Shown here: positions 1 to 12,540 of the stretch, one piece after another
Position numbering within the stretch: the stretch's first letter is position 1
Layout: the number at the start of each line of letters is the position of its first letter
Made by a program: the position numbers and the translations under genes
Assembly: GCF_902459465.1 (NCBI RefSeq)
Contig: NC_047066.1
Location: 3,818,377 to 3,882,376 of the forward strand
Length of the DNA: 64,000 nucleotides
Reading direction: 5' to 3'
Source of the DNA: Asterias rubens
Lineage: Eukaryota; Echinodermata; Asteroidea; Forcipulatida; Asteriidae
The notes under the pieces: generated by a model
The model's input: only the letters and a program-made list of their open reading frames with translations
The model's database searches: none
What the model was told of the DNA's origin: nothing

Positions 1-66
1 AGTTCTAACACACATCGGTGTATATTATGGGTAAAACCAAGACTAACATTCTTATAATATACTTAC

Positions 67-3000
67 ATCATCCACTTTGTCAACTTCCTCCAAGTTGTGC
101 TGAATATACTGAAGACCCTCCAGTAGATCTCCCCATTCCTTCCTGATGGGTTTGTATTCATCGTATCTCTGCATGTCGTGGCCTCTCTCCCGGTACTCAA
201 TCTCCTCTCGTAGGGACGGTGACATCGTGGACGAGGACCCGGTCATCTTACCGTAGCCACGGGGCCCCTTACCGCGCTGCCCTGCCTCGTCTGCTGGTGT
301 GTACACGAAGGACGAAGATGCGTTGCTACGGATCAATGCCCTCTCCATCTGCTTCTGCTTCTCCTTCGCCTTAAATTTTTAGACATACACAATGATTACA
401 AGTTGGACATGGGCCGTCGAGGTTATACAAAAATATAATAACTGTCGTCTTGAGATGTGTAAAACTAGACCCTACCAACGATAAACATATTATTATATAA
501 TATAAAAAGGAGATTGCACTGAAACGCTATTAAAATCATAGACAAGAAAACATTGAAACAAAAGCAAATCGAGACTCTTGCTAAAACAACACCCACAAAA
601 CACCATCAAAACAGGAGGAATGGTCAACAATTTAAAAATCCATAGCCAAACAGGAATGGATTTAAAAACGTTCTAAAGCCAAAATAAAACTGGTACCAAA
701 AGAACATCTTTTAAAACAATGAAGCAGGAACTTAACAATAAATGAACTAAACATACACTTATACTTTTTTTTTAATAACTCCAAAAGAGTCCTATAGGAC
801 TAGTCCTAAGTCGACCCTTGTTCTCTGACAAGTCTCTTGGGGCTTACCTTACGCTCCTCTGCGGCACCCGGACGATCCATCAGCAGCAGCCGGGGCAAGT
901 AGTTCATGAAGACCAAGCGGGTAAACCGCCCCATGGTGTGGGTGTTGGTGTTCCGGAAGTGGACATTGATTGTCCAGACCGTGGCCACGATAGAGATGGA
1001 TACAATGGACATCGTGAAGAGCATGTAGCGCGTAATGAGAGGCACCGTGGTGGAGGTCGGAGGGATGATGGACGGGATAAGGAGCAAGAACACAATCAAG
1101 GCGAGGAGAACTGAGATACAGAGCGTGATCTTCTCCTGAGCCGCTGACGGAAGATAGAATACTAAGACAGTCAATAGAGCGATAAGAATACACGGTAGCA
1201 CCAGCGTGATGACGTAGAACAACGGGTTCCTATGCAGCACGAAAGTATACGTGACGTCTTGGTACACTTCAGTGCAGCACGGGTACTTAATGGCGTGTTT
1301 CTCGATGGGTGATTCCACGATGTCCCACTCACCGTTCGGCCGGTAGTTCTCTCTCTCAACACGGTGGCTCAATGGGTTTAGGTCCACCACGCTGCCGTCG
1401 TACGTCCAGGTACCAAACTTCATCTTGCAGCGCTGCTCGTCGAATGGAAAGAAGGAGATATCAATGCTGCAGGAACTTCTGAAGATAACAGGTGGATTCC
1501 ATAGGACTGTACCGTCATATTTCACGGTGGCGCTGTTCACGACGTCAACTGCGTAGTTTCCCTCTGCACTGTTGGAAACAGAAGCACAAAATAGAATTGA
1601 CAAAAAGGAGCATACTTTATATTTCAGAAGAATTGTTTTTAAAAGTGTTTCTTTTAGGCCTCATTAGGCAAAGAAGGGGAGATTGTAAAGCAAATCTTCT
1701 TGTAACCGGTAGAAGGGTGCAACGAAAGTGTGACCAGGAAAAAGAAAGGATCGTGAGTAATTACTTTCTTAAATCATCTGCTGCCACCTAGCGTCCTAAT
1801 TAATGTTCCCATTTATGGGAGCCCGAAGCCAGAGCCGGAGCCGTGGTTTTCAAGCTGTCGTTTATAAAAACAAAGAACCCATGATTTGCAAAAGGAAGAG
1901 TGATCATGCTTACGTGTTATACAGAGCGATATCTGGTTTCCATATTTGGTCAACTGGAAGGTACATACGTGTCTGTCCATCGTAATCGTCTGGATTCCAC
2001 GATAGTTTGTAATCATTCCACTTCTGCGTCCAAATCAACCAAGAAGATGTCATTTTTTAGTAAACAAAGAAAACCATTATTGTTCTGGGACTATATATCT
2101 AAGATAAACGAAATAAAAACAACTATGCTTGGGATCATGAAAGTTTGAAAAGCCCAATAATATTTCCGAAAAAAATTTGCAATTAATGTAGTAGGGCGCC
2201 CTCAAACAAAATATATCAAAGGGGTTGCCCATTGCCCATCCTGTGCGCCGTGCGTACATAAAGGTTTCGTTCTTCATATTTCAGCATCGTTTTACCTCTT
2301 CCTTAGCTAGGCCAATTTTACATGAGGCAACCAGTTCTTGGCAATCGCCAAGAAAAGAACGAATTCATATTTGAATGCTCACATAAAATTATTATTCTTT
2401 GGGATCGTAAGACATTGTTTAAAAAATAAAATCACTCATGGTACCAAAGCGGTCCTGTAACATGCACTGCAATAAGAGACTTTTGAGACGCTTGGTGGCA
2501 GCAGACTTACCAGGTAAAATCCATTGTTCTCGGTAATGTGCGCAGGCTCAGAACTACGTCAACAATGGAAATTTACCTGGTAAGTCTGCTGCCACCTAGC
2601 GTTCCAAAGTCTCCCATTGGTTTGCTCCAAGGTGCTTGTAAAAAGTGCCTCGTGTGACAACCTTTTTGAATAATGTTTGTTTTTGCATGTGTGCTTAGTT
2701 TTACTGAGAATGGGAAGATCACCAAAGCAACCAGACAAACTTTTCTGGAGGGTTGTTGGTGGACTTACTTGTTTCAGCCAGATACTGGTAATCATGATTT
2801 GGTTCTGCTCATCCTGTACACAAAAGAAAAATGTTTCGTTTTTAAACCATCAAAAACACATGGGGTCTAACAAATAGTCTTGTTTCGTTTCGTTTGGGTC
2901 GACGCCCAAGTCTTCAAAATAATACAGAGTCCTACAGCAAGTCTTGAACCAAATCTCAAGTCTCGCGAATTTCTGTTGGGGAAGTCTCAGGTTATAATAT

Positions 3001-6000
3001 TGCGTTTACTCCCTCTAAAGTAACGATAGTTTTTGAGAAGGAGTTAATTGATCAAAACTGTAATTGAATCAAAGAAAAACTTCAGGCCTGAAAGCACACA
3101 AAAATGTTGCTATAAAGGTTTTTTTTCTTTAATTGTTTTCTTGCAACATCAATGACCAAATGAGTACAAATTTCCACAGATATTTTATGTGTGTATGTTG
3201 GGATACACCAAGTGCATGAACACACTGGGCTTTGACATTATTTTACCAAACGTGTCCGGGTGCCTTTCAATTATTGATGAAATTATTACTACCGAAGGTG
3301 TCCATCTAAAATTCTACTTACCACGTCTACGAGTTGGGAAAGAGTCAGTCCGATCCGTACATCCAGTACCTCCGACGTGTTCTCAACGGGTCTGATGAGC
3401 GGGTTGTAGGTCTCCATCAAAGTCTCATACAATTTCTGCGCCGTGTCGGAACCTTCACAACCTGCACAAATAGAACAGCGACTTATAGTTATATAGCCCA
3501 GTTATAGTTATCAACCCCTAGTTATAGTTATAGTAACGGTTCTGATGAGCTGGTTGTAGTTCTGCATCAAAGTGTCATACAGTTTCTGAGCCGTTTTCGG
3601 ACCTTCACAACCTGCAGAAATAGAACAGCGACTTACAGTTATATAGCTTATATATTTATAGTTATCAACTCCTAGTTATGTAGTTGTAGGAAACGGGTCG
3701 GATGAGCGGGTTTTAGTTACGTATCAAAGTTTTATACAGTTTCTAAACCGTTTCGGAACCTTCACAACCTGCACAAATAGAACAGCGGCTTATACATGTA
3801 GTTATATAACCTAGTTATAGTTATCAACCCCTAGTTATAGTTATAGTTATATTAACGGGTCTGATGGGCGGGTTGTGGTTCTGAATCAAAGTGTCATACA
3901 GTTTCTTAGCCGTGTCGGAACCTTCACAACCGGCAAACATAGAACAGCGGTTTATGGTTATATAGCCTAGTTATAGTTATTAACCCCTAGTTATAGTGAA
4001 AATGTCTGGTGAGCGGGTTGTAGTTCTGCATCAAGGTGTCGTACAGTTTTTGAGCCGTTTGTGGAACCTATACAGCCTGCACGGGCAAATATTGACTCGT
4101 GGGACGTTGCCTGCTTCATGGTGGATAGACAGTCAATTAATATTTGGGGAACATCTGTGCGTCCTAAGCACTGCTTTATCAAACATTATATTTGATTTTT
4201 CTTTAAATTTTCTTTAAATGTAGGTAGTGTAAGCATAGTTCTTGTGAAATGCATTGCTCCAGCCCCATCTTTAACGGTGTGACGACCAATGCTCAATTTC
4301 AGAGAGAACTTCTTAAAGGCACTGCAGCCGATTTCACGAAACTCTAGGATTAATCATAATCTCGAGTTAGGACGAGTAACCCGTCCTAACTTAGGATGGG
4401 TTCAATGCGTCCTATACGTATTTGGATACAGAACTGAACCCGTCCTAAGTCCTAAGATTAATCCTAAGTTTAGAAGAGTTTGGTGAAATCGACGGCTGGA
4501 CACTATTGGTAATTGTCAAGGACCAGTATTCTCACTGGTATTATATCAACATAAAATAAAAAATTCTGTGAGAATTCATACCCAATTGGTCTTCGAATCC
4601 AATGTAAAGGACAATGCAAAAATAAATGCTCAGCCGCGTGTGATAAATGATAATGCAATATTACTTAACAAAAACAATTGCTGTTTTATAATTAAAGCAA
4701 ATTGGAAGGACCTTGACTGCCCGTTAGAATTCATGCCATGTGCATTTGTGATGTTATGGTAAGCTGAGCTATGACGTAGGCATTGTTATATTATTGTCAA
4801 CGTAAAGAGTGGTAGTGCAATTTATACTGCGTGTTAGAAATCGATAGGTAATAATAATTTTGCAATCTTAAGTCGGTGTTCCGTCGGACAAACAACATAT
4901 ACTATGACAGAAGGACTGTCATAATATGGTGGCTGTGCTATAAGCCTTCTTGAGATATGGTGGCCACTAAAGGAGTGCACTGTGTACCCAAACCTATTAC
5001 AGTGTTGTAGTATTGTGTCCGTAATCCTCAAGATGGCTTATTGTGACTATAGGCACCATACAAATGTGTGTTACTTTGCCCAGTTGCACATCCATGCAAC
5101 ACCATACCGCTGTGCTTCAATGGGTGCGTTCGTTTAGCTTCCCCGGGTCGACCCCGGTGTGTGGCGGGTTTTTTCCAGGACGAACGTGTGCAGATAATTA
5201 CCCACGTTCGTCCTGGAAAAAAAAACTCGCCACACACCGGGGTCGACCCAGGGAAGCTAAACGAACGTACCCATAGATCAGTTTGGTATGTCATGGGTTT
5301 GGGGTTCAAAACCCAATGAGGACCATTTTTGTTTCTCTTTATGGTGGTTAGGCACCATACTAAATCACATTATTGTGTTTGTTACTTTGCCCAGTTGCGC
5401 ATCCCTGAAACACCAACAGAAAAATGAGGTTCTTGGGGAGAACATAATGGGTTATAACGTTGAGCCTAGTGGCTCTTGTTAGAGCACCTGCCCGGAGTAT
5501 CAGGGTCTTGGGTTCAAATCCCAATGAAGACCATTTGATTTTTCTCTCATCCCAGACAGAAGGACTGTGAGACACCTTACGAATAGTTTCAATATAAATG
5601 GCTAAGAACTGATGTTATTTTAATAATAATATTTTCGAATTTATCATCAGCTGTAAAGGCCTCTTACAGAATTCAAAATTCCATTGACCGGCAGTTATTA
5701 CAACTAGCTTGACCAGTTCTCGAACAAACAGGGATAAATATTTGCAAATGATTTTGTCTCGATATCAAGTTTTCAGATTACAACTAATGTTAACAATTTG
5801 GTTTTAGAGATGATTACCAAAAACTTTACCAAAATCCTACATGAATCGTCATTAGACACGTGGACATAAATTCAAGTAATTATGTAATCAACTGCTGGCA
5901 GGAGAATTTTGCCTTCAAGCCACTCGGAAAAAAAAATTGCTCTTTATAATATGCAGAACCCAATTTCGTAGAGCTGCTAAAAGGAACACGTTGACTTGGA

Positions 6001-9000
6001 TCGGTCGAGTTGGTCTTTGAAAAGCGTTTGTAACCGTTTGTTATAAAATGCATATGGGTAGCAGATGTAAAAGTAGAATACAATAATCCACACAAACATG
6101 CCTCGAAAATGCACGGTTTTCTATTTTACCTCGTCGACTAAAACACGGTCGGCTATTTATGGGAGTCAAATTGCCGACCGTGTTAGTTCGCAGAGTAAAA
6201 GGAAACCACTGTCTCGAGGCAAAATTGTGTGGATCATTGTATTCTACTTTTAAAACATCTTTCTACCCATATGTATTTTGTAACAAACGGTTACAAACGC
6301 TTTTTATAGACCAACTCGTCCGATCCAAGGCAACGTACTCCTTTAAACGCAACAAAATTCTACTTTATAGCAAAATAGCATTTGTCATGTACAATAATGT
6401 GACTTGTATCCCGTTTATCTTTGCTTGGCAGAGAATACAGCAGCTCTATGATATTGGGCCCAACTCATGTTCGTCCTCGCACAGTTACAACTAATTTACC
6501 CCTCCTCACAGCTTCCCCTTCCTCCCTCCCACTTATTTTGTTCCCATCTTTTAAGATAGTTCACTCGATAGAAAACTTGATCAAATGAAACTCTCATCGT
6601 TGTTTCAAGAGCCTCCATTGTTTGAATCTTCCATACCCTCCATTCCCTAGATTAACCAGAGGCGACCATTGCGTAATCATATACATGGGGTGTACCAATG
6701 GTGCAACGATAACATTAAAAACAAAATTTGGCAGTCATTTGTTCCCCACATCGACCCGACACGAGGCCCAATTCCATAGAGCTGCTTTAGCACAAGTAAA
6801 GTAGCTAAGCACAACAATAATAATGCCTACCGGAATAAGGTTTCCAGCCAAACGTACAACTTTGTGGCTGGTATTCTGCTTATTTCTGCTCAGCAGACAA
6901 TTGCTAAGCAATATTTCCACCTTTTTTAAGCAGCTCTATAAAATTGGGCCCATGTCATTTATGAACAGACTTTACTCGACCTTCTACAATATGCACATTA
7001 CACACCCCTGAGCATCATCCCTTAGGCATGCCTCTCTATCAATACACCGAAATCGATCGCTGTGGTTGCGAGTCGAAAGAGGAAGAAGACAAAGTCACAT
7101 ACATTTCCATGTGTAACTATTTCTGATTTGTGTGTGTCTGCATACAAATGTTTAAGTCTGAACTTTTAGGCAGTGGACACTATACTCAAAATAATTGTTA
7201 GTTGACAACGAGTAATGGGGAGAGGTTGATAATATAATACATTGTGAGAAACGGCTCCCTCTGAAGTGACGTAGTTTTCGAGAAAGAAGTAATTTTCAAC
7301 GAATTTGACTTTGAGACTTCAGAATTAGATTTTGAGGTCTCGAAATCAAGCATCTGAAAGCACACGACTCTGTGTAACCAGAATGTGTTTTTCTTCGTCG
7401 TGACAAGGGTGATTTTTCTCTCATTATTATCTCGCAACTTCGACGACCACATGAGCTCAAGATTTTATGCATATGTTGAAATACACCAAGTGAGAAGACT
7501 GGTCTTTGGCAATTACCAATAGTGTCCACTGCCTTTAATTAAATCTGAATGAGTTATATGTATCTCAATGCACTCATATTCTGTGTGAAGAGAGCCACGT
7601 CGATATCCCCATTATTATAGGTTAAAAGTTTTTTACCTTCCGCCAAGATAGTAGTTGACAAGCAGAATACTTCTTTTAAGAACTGAGGAGTCCCCCGACA
7701 ATCCGAAAGTCTACTCCGCGGTAGTAGAATAAATCAAGAACAGTTTTCAAAAGAACATAATCTGCCTATGCCAAGTAGACTACACCCCAAACATATTGAT
7801 ACCTCACTTTGCAAAGCCTGAAACCTCAAAGGTTAAAGATTGTCATGGGAGGGGATAAAATGGCGTACCACAAGATGAGACGACTTAAAGACATTGGACA
7901 CAACAGAAAAAAAAGTTCACACATTTGCAAATAACTTACAGGGTTTACAGAAGGTAATGGTGAAAGACTAGTCTTGACACTTTATTCCCATGCTTTACGT
8001 TTTGAGAAAACATTAAAACCAATATCAATTCTCGATATCGAGAATTACGGATTTATTTTAAACGGCGAAACGTGCGGAAACAAGTGTGGTTTTTCCCAGT
8101 TATTTTCTCCCGACTCCGATGACCGATTGAGCTTAAATTTTCACAGGTTTGTTATTTTATATATAAGTTGTGATACACGAAGAGTGGGCCTTGGATACTA
8201 CTGTTTACCGAAAGTGTCCAATGACCACTAAACAGTGTTTACCGTCCCATCTTTGACTGCATCCACCTTTGATGTATCAGTGCTGAACACACAACAGTGA
8301 AACCATAATCTGGTTTAAATGCCATTAGAAGTCACTCTATCGACGGGCATTTTCATTTTACAGGAGAGGTTAAGTTCAACTGAACGATCTTCAACCGAAC
8401 ATACTGTCTGTACTGTGGCGTTGGGATTCCACGTGCTCTCTGTGTCGGCAAGCAAAGAATCGAATTACTACCTAAATTGCTGTAAACTGTTTCAATTATG
8501 CAGTATAATTATTACCAAGAAAAATAAATTATGTTTTAGGCGCCTATAGAACCTTAAGGTGTGTTTAATTTCAAATGAACCGTACGATAATGCTTTCTGC
8601 ACGTGCTGAGTTTCGTCATATCATTATCTGATCTTTATGTTTTGGATTTTTATTTTGGTTAATCCAGTTTTATAATCATTGCATGTTAACATTGCTTAGC
8701 ACACGTATATATCTTGCTGAGCAAAAACCATTAAACCATTTACCAAGTCCTACTAAAGACAGTGGACACTATTGGTAATTACTGAAAAATAATGATTAGC
8801 ATAACGTTACTTGGTAATGAGTAATGGGGAGAGGTTGATGGTATAAAACATTGTGAGAAACGGCTCCCACTGAAGTGACATAGTTTCCGAGAAAGAAGTA
8901 TTTTTCCACGAATTTGATTTCGAGACCTCAAGTTTAGAATTTGAGGTCTCGAAATCAACCATCTAAACGCACACAACTCGGTGTGACTAGGGTGTTTTCT

Positions 9001-10012
9001 TCTTTCATTATTATCTCGCAACTTTGATGACCAATTGAGCTCAAATTTTCACTGGTTTGTTATTTTATGCATATGTTGAGATACACCAACCGTGAAGGCT
9101 AGTCGTTGACAATTACCAATAGTGTCCACTGCTTTTAAATGTGACAACATATACAAATTATCAAAACAAATAATTTAAGTAATCGTCTCATCTTTGGTTT
9201 ATCAATCCGTGGGTTACATAATCATGCTCCATTTTCTACCGACATTATTTCGGCGGGATCGAGGAATATCATGTTTTAGGTTAGTTTCTTTGGCGCATAT
9301 CATACAGGTTTCTCTTGGTAAATCTTAACTCTGGCATTTGGTCTACAATAATCTCTCCCGTCTTTAAAGACACTGGGCATTTTTGTTAATTGTCAAATAC
9401 CAGTATTCCCACTTGGTGCATCCCAACATAATATGCATGAAATAATTTAGGCTCTTGGCCATTGAAGTCGCAAGAGAATAATGAAAGAAACAACACCCTT
9501 GCTGCATTACTTTGTGTGCTTTCAAAGAAGTATTTTATTATTTGAGTTAAGAAATTCACCTTTTCTCACAAACTACAATACTTCAGAGGAAGCCGTTTCT
9601 CACAATGTTTCGTACCATCAACAGCTCTCCATTGCTCGTTACCAAGTAAGTTTTTTACGCTAACAATTATTTTGAGTCTTAGATACCAGAAGTGTCCAGT
9701 GCCTTTAAACTCTGGATGAGCGTAAACAAATTACTGGTTGCAACAGACGAGCAATAGTGTTTACCCATTCAATTAACCAAGAGTCCGTACATTCATATTG
9801 ACATTTTACATCCAATGTAGTTTGTCTTTCCAATTAAGAGAGAACCCATTTGCTAATGTACTCTCCAACAACAACATCATTATGGAAATAAAAAAGATGG
9901 CTTCTCTTTTATAATTCGATAATTTCCTACCTGTGAGCAGTCCGCATCCGGTCCATGTCACCACTAAAACCACCACGCCCGAGACCCAGCCTCTCGCAAC
10001 CGGAGTCCTCAT
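67..10012 (-). CDS. Nicotinic acetylcholine receptor, alpha-type (alpha7-like) subunit; 3' end off window
   Basis: Pentameric ligand-gated cation channel subunit of the plasma membrane. Exons read on the minus strand: 10012-9931 (signal peptide, MRTPVARGW...), 3461-3322, 2813-2769 (45 nt), 2023-1914 (110 nt), 1568-848, 369-67. All have GT-AG borders and matching phases; the 45- and 110-nt exons have the sizes typical of this family. The 467 residues seen include loop D Trp (KWNDYKL), loop A ([10 protein letters not shown]), Cys-loop C159-C173, loop B W180, loop C Y221/C223-C224/Y228, M1-M3 (about 240-325), and an intracellular segment ending in an MA-helix-like stretch ([19 protein letters not shown]). 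The vicinal Cys pair marks an alpha-type subunit. M2 keeps Glu at -1' ([14 protein letters not shown]), so cation selectivity is expected. M4 and the C-terminus lie left of position 1. The start is the only ATG that gives a signal peptide in phase with exon 2. Exact paralogue is unresolved. Confidence 0.93.
2985..3245. mobile_element. Degenerate copy of foldback element family A
   Basis: It keeps recognisable internal blocks of family A (defined at 12541): TTTTTGAGAAGGAGTTAATT, then CAACATCAATGACCAAATGAG and GTTGGGATACACCAAGTG. It lies in the receptor intron between exons 2 and 3. The terminal repeats are worn away. Confidence 0.5.
3385..4085. repeat. Tandem array of nAChR exon 2 acceptor-end copies (about 5 units)
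   Basis: Unit starts near 3385 (the real exon), 3535, 3692, 3854 and 4000, so the period is about 146-162 bp. Each unit carries the first ~80 nt of receptor exon 2, its acceptor region (plus-strand CCTTCACAACCTGCA), and an AT-rich linker built on GTTATAGTTAT motifs. The copies extend upstream into intron 1. The second and third copies keep an AG acceptor; the fourth has lost it (CAACCGGCAAA). None shows a downstream donor, so they are presumably not spliced as exons. Confidence 0.85.
4318..4560. mobile_element. Foldback repeat with TTAGGACGAGTAAC motif plus a family A end
   Basis: Imperfect inverted repeat: GCCGATTTCACGAAACTC ... GAGTTTGGTGAAATCGACGG, with internal CGAGTTAGGACGAGTAAC and its partner. 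Relatives occur at about 51655-51765, 52420-52570 and 63900-64000. A family A end (GGACACTATTGGTAATTGTC) follows directly at about 4498. It lies in receptor intron 1. Confidence 0.6.
5119..5275. mobile_element. GC-rich palindromic foldback element
   Basis: Long near-perfect inverted repeat. The arms begin ATGGGTGCGTTCGTTTAGCT and end in its complement at GAACGTACCCAT, with CCAGGACGAACGTG near the centre. A diverged relative with the same ends lies at 15779-16034. No coding capacity; MITE-like. Confidence 0.75.
5460..5535 (+). mobile_element. tRNA-like SINE fragment
   Basis: TAGTGGCTCTTGTTAGAGCA resembles a tRNA A box and GGGTTCAAATCCCAATGA a B box. Flanking sequence is shared with 5280-5345, which suggests a dispersed tRNA-derived repeat and not a working tRNA gene. 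Confidence 0.45.
5978..6348. mobile_element. Foldback element family C
   Basis: Inverted ends are AAAGGAACACGTTGACTTGG and its near complement CCAAGGCAACGTACTCCTTT. The arms (GGTCGAGTTGGTCTTTGAAA, CGTTTGTAACCGTTTGTTAT) meet at an ACACGGTCGGC centre. Other copies are at 12029-12269, 13250-13502 and, incomplete, 17823-18200. It lies in receptor intron 1. Confidence 0.8.
6765..6955. mobile_element. Element family D (GGGCCCAATTTCATAGAGCT)
   Basis: Ends read AGGCCCAATTCCATAGAGCT and AGCAGCTCTATAAAATTGGG, an inverted repeat around the motif GCTTAGCA. Relatives occur at 16081-16380, 27868-28070, 34600-34675, 39638-39818, 50958-51202, 62090-62270 and 62335-62542. Confidence 0.65.
7164..7540. mobile_element. 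Foldback element family A, full-length type
   Basis: The ends are TTTAGGCAGTGGACACTAT and ATAGTGTCCACTGCCTTTAA. The centre is the TTTGAGACTTCAG / TTTGAGGTCTCG palindrome. It lies in receptor intron 1. Confidence 0.85.
7640..7800. mobile_element. Partial copy of family E repeat
   Basis: Shares the segment around ACTCCGCGGTAGTAGAATA with copies at 61735-62000, 40010-40330 and 44080-44320. Ends cannot be fixed here. Confidence 0.4.
7885..8232. mobile_element. Foldback element family B
   Basis: The centre is AATTCTCGATATCGAGAATT; flanks carry AAAAGTTCACACATTTGCAA and CGACTCCGATGACCGATTGA. Ends resemble AAAGCCATTGGACCCTTTCG, seen better at 23143-23510 and 59391-59753. Noncoding and MITE-like. 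Confidence 0.8.
8754..9139. mobile_element. Foldback element family A
   Basis: Ends are AAAGACAGTGGACACTATTG and ATAGTGTCCACTGCTTTTAA, with the central GAGACCTCAAGTTTAGAATT palindrome. It lies in receptor intron 1. Confidence 0.85.
9363..9709. mobile_element. Foldback element family A, internally deleted
   Basis: Ends are TTTAAAGACACTGGGCATTT and AGTGTCCAGTGCCTTTAAA. Shorter than full-length copies; part of the central palindrome is missing. Confidence 0.75.
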
Positions 10013-10642
10013 CCTTAGAACTCCTCCAGCGAATCCAAAACTTGACTTTCTGCTCTTTTAATATCTCTTTCTGAAACCCCTTTTGGAGGTAGAAGAATCC
10101 AAAAACAGCGGTTGTCCCTGAGCGAAGATGGTTAGTACGCTCGCCGTAATCTTCAACCAAGTCGGTGGTTTATGTTTTTGTTGTATGTCGTTGTATGATA
10201 AACAGTCGCCCAAGGCCCGGCATACCGTTACACACAGTAACATGAGTTATGACGCTGAAGTTATTGTTTTCCTATTCAATAACGCCTTATTTGTTCGGCG
10301 AGGCAGTAGTGGTTGTAGTATACACCAACGGTTGGTATCCCTGCATAATCGATAACGGTCCCCTATGACACTGTTGCCGTTTTGAATGCAGTAGCACTCG
10401 ACGTCCCCTTAAGCAGCCAACATTGTTTATTATAGTCTCATTGATAGGTGGAGGGGACGGACAATGGATAGATTAAAGAAGGGATTGGGAAAGTGGGAAA
10501 GTGGGAAAGTGATGGGAAAGGGCCTTGATGGGGGTATGTCACTACCTGTGTAGAGGATAAAGCAATCCCTCATCCCTCACCATTCAATGTTGCACAGTTG
10601 TGGCCACTTCTGTGCACGTTTTAATTATCCGTACGAGATGTT

Positions 10643-10879
10643 TAAAGGCACTGGGGTCGGCTTTCAGATGCCTAATAGGCTATAAGAGGTTTCAGGCCTG
10701 AAGTCTTTTATTATTTGAGTGAGAAATTACCTCTTGCTTGAAAAACTACGTTACTTCAGAGGGAGCCGTTTCTCACAATGTTTTATACTATCAACAGCCC
10801 TCCATTGCTCGTTACCAAGTATTTTTTTTATGCTAACAATTATTTTGAGTAGTACCAATAGTGTCCAGTGCCTTTAATC
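10643..10879. mobile_element. Foldback element family A, shortened
   Basis: Ends are TTTAAAGGCACTGG and TAGTGTCCAGTGCCTTTAA. The left half is mostly deleted; the right half (AGAGGGAGCCGTTTCTCAC) is intact. Confidence 0.75.
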
Positions 10880-12028
10880 ACTCTAAACGAAGGTTAAACG
10901 AAAGAAACCTTGTGAAGAGCGATGTGTTTGAAGCTTTGCATTGTGTGGATCTTAAGACAAAAATATAACTAGTAAACTTGCGGGTAAACAAAACTTGTTG
11001 GCTCTGAAAAGGGCTGGTGAGTGATATCGAAGTGTTTTTGTTTTTCTTTTCTTTTTCTGGTATGGTCAATCATGTCTTTTTTCTTTCGGAGGAGTACGTT
11101 TTCAAAAGTTTCACCAAAACATAAACCATAAAACAAATGAAAAAGCTACATGGCAACGTGCATGAAACATGGGATACTCGTTGGGACTGTATTCTCAACG
11201 CTCTTATTAGAGCCAAACGAGAAGACAATAAAGAAATTTCAGTTTTCGATGTGGGAGGAAAACCCAAGCAAATTATTCCAGGGAAAACCCAGTCAAGTAT
11301 AATAGGGACTGAAAACCCAACCACATGTTTCAGGATTCAGGTTTCAGGTTTGTTTCCATATACCATTAGGTAGTTCAATATCAGGGAAAACTACTTAACG
11401 GATCTTAATAATAGTATTGGGGAGGTCGCAGACAAAAGCCTATAGCATGCAAGGTCTGGCGTCTTTAAAAAGAATACTTGAAGTTACAATCATGTGCTCG
11501 GTGGGATCCGAACCGGGGTCCCAGAGGTTGGAGGTGAGGTAAGACATCACTACAGAAACATGACCGCTTAATTGGTGCGACCACTCCCTTTCCAGGTACA
11601 CAAATTTCGGATCTATTTTAAGCGATTCAAGCTCACTGAGAACTCCACTCCCCATGACTTCCATCCTCGACCGCCCATTATGCAAATGAGTACTTTCCTA
11701 ATGATCACCCAATCTGGTACCGTGTCCCAATTAATTCGTAGATTCTTCATGACTCATTGATCTGAAAATCAAGGTTTGGCTGAAAATCAATCAAATTAAT
11801 TACTTTTCATTACAGACGGCTTGTGTTGGGTCATTTAAATCGATCATGAACAAACGGTTAATGAGCATTTTGGAAAGTTCGTGTCTGTGCCTCCATGCAT
11901 GTAGACATAGTGGCAAAAGCCCCCCCCCCCCCCCCCCCCCCCCCAGAAATGTTGTACCCCATATGGCGAACTGTGTACAAACTGCTTCTGAAAGCCGCCT
12001 CTTTTTAATCGTCCTGCTCCAGCCCATG

Positions 12029-12269
12029 TTAAAGGAACACGTTGCCTTGGATCGGTCGAGTTGGTCTTTGAAAAGTTTTTGACTCCCATATGGCCGGCCG
12101 TGTTAGTTCGCAAAGTAAAACGAAAACCACGCAATTTCGAGGAAAATTTGTGTGGATCATTATATTCTACTTTTAAAATATCTTTCTAATCATATGCATT
12201 TATAACAAACGGTTACAAACGCTTTTAAAAGACCAACTCAACCAAACTAAGGCAACGTGTTCCTTTAAT
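12029..12269. mobile_element. Foldback element family C
   Basis: Ends are TTAAAGGAACACGTTGCCTT and GGCAACGTGTTCCTTTAA. Inner arms match the copy at 5978-6348. Confidence 0.8.
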
Positions 12270-12540
12270 TCCCATAAAATGTCTCACCGTGGAACCTCCT
12301 GCGACACCGGACTAGTGAGTTGAAGCCGATCAGAGCATATACTGATCAAACTTCGAGTTAACATCAACGGTTCTTTTCAGAACCACCCCAACTCATTTAG
12401 AGATAGTCATTACATGCATGTTACCGCAGCTTCCCATTATCGTATTTCCACCATGCAAAGTTTAAAATCCTGAATAGTTTAAATAATGACGGGACGTGCT
12501 TCATCCGTTGGGTGGGATGTTACCGGACTCAGAATGCCTT

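Noticed and set aside
818-1193. Plus- and minus-strand frames overlapping the receptor exon
   Set aside because: Shadow frames of 848-1568; only one frame gives M1-M3 and the Cys-loop.
9927-10160. Upstream open frame overlapping the receptor start
   Set aside because: It has no ATG at its beginning and only shadows the signal-peptide exon.
11920-11944. Poly-C run as a structural or regulatory element
   Set aside because: A simple homopolymer near a family C element; length in assemblies is unreliable and no partner structure is seen.
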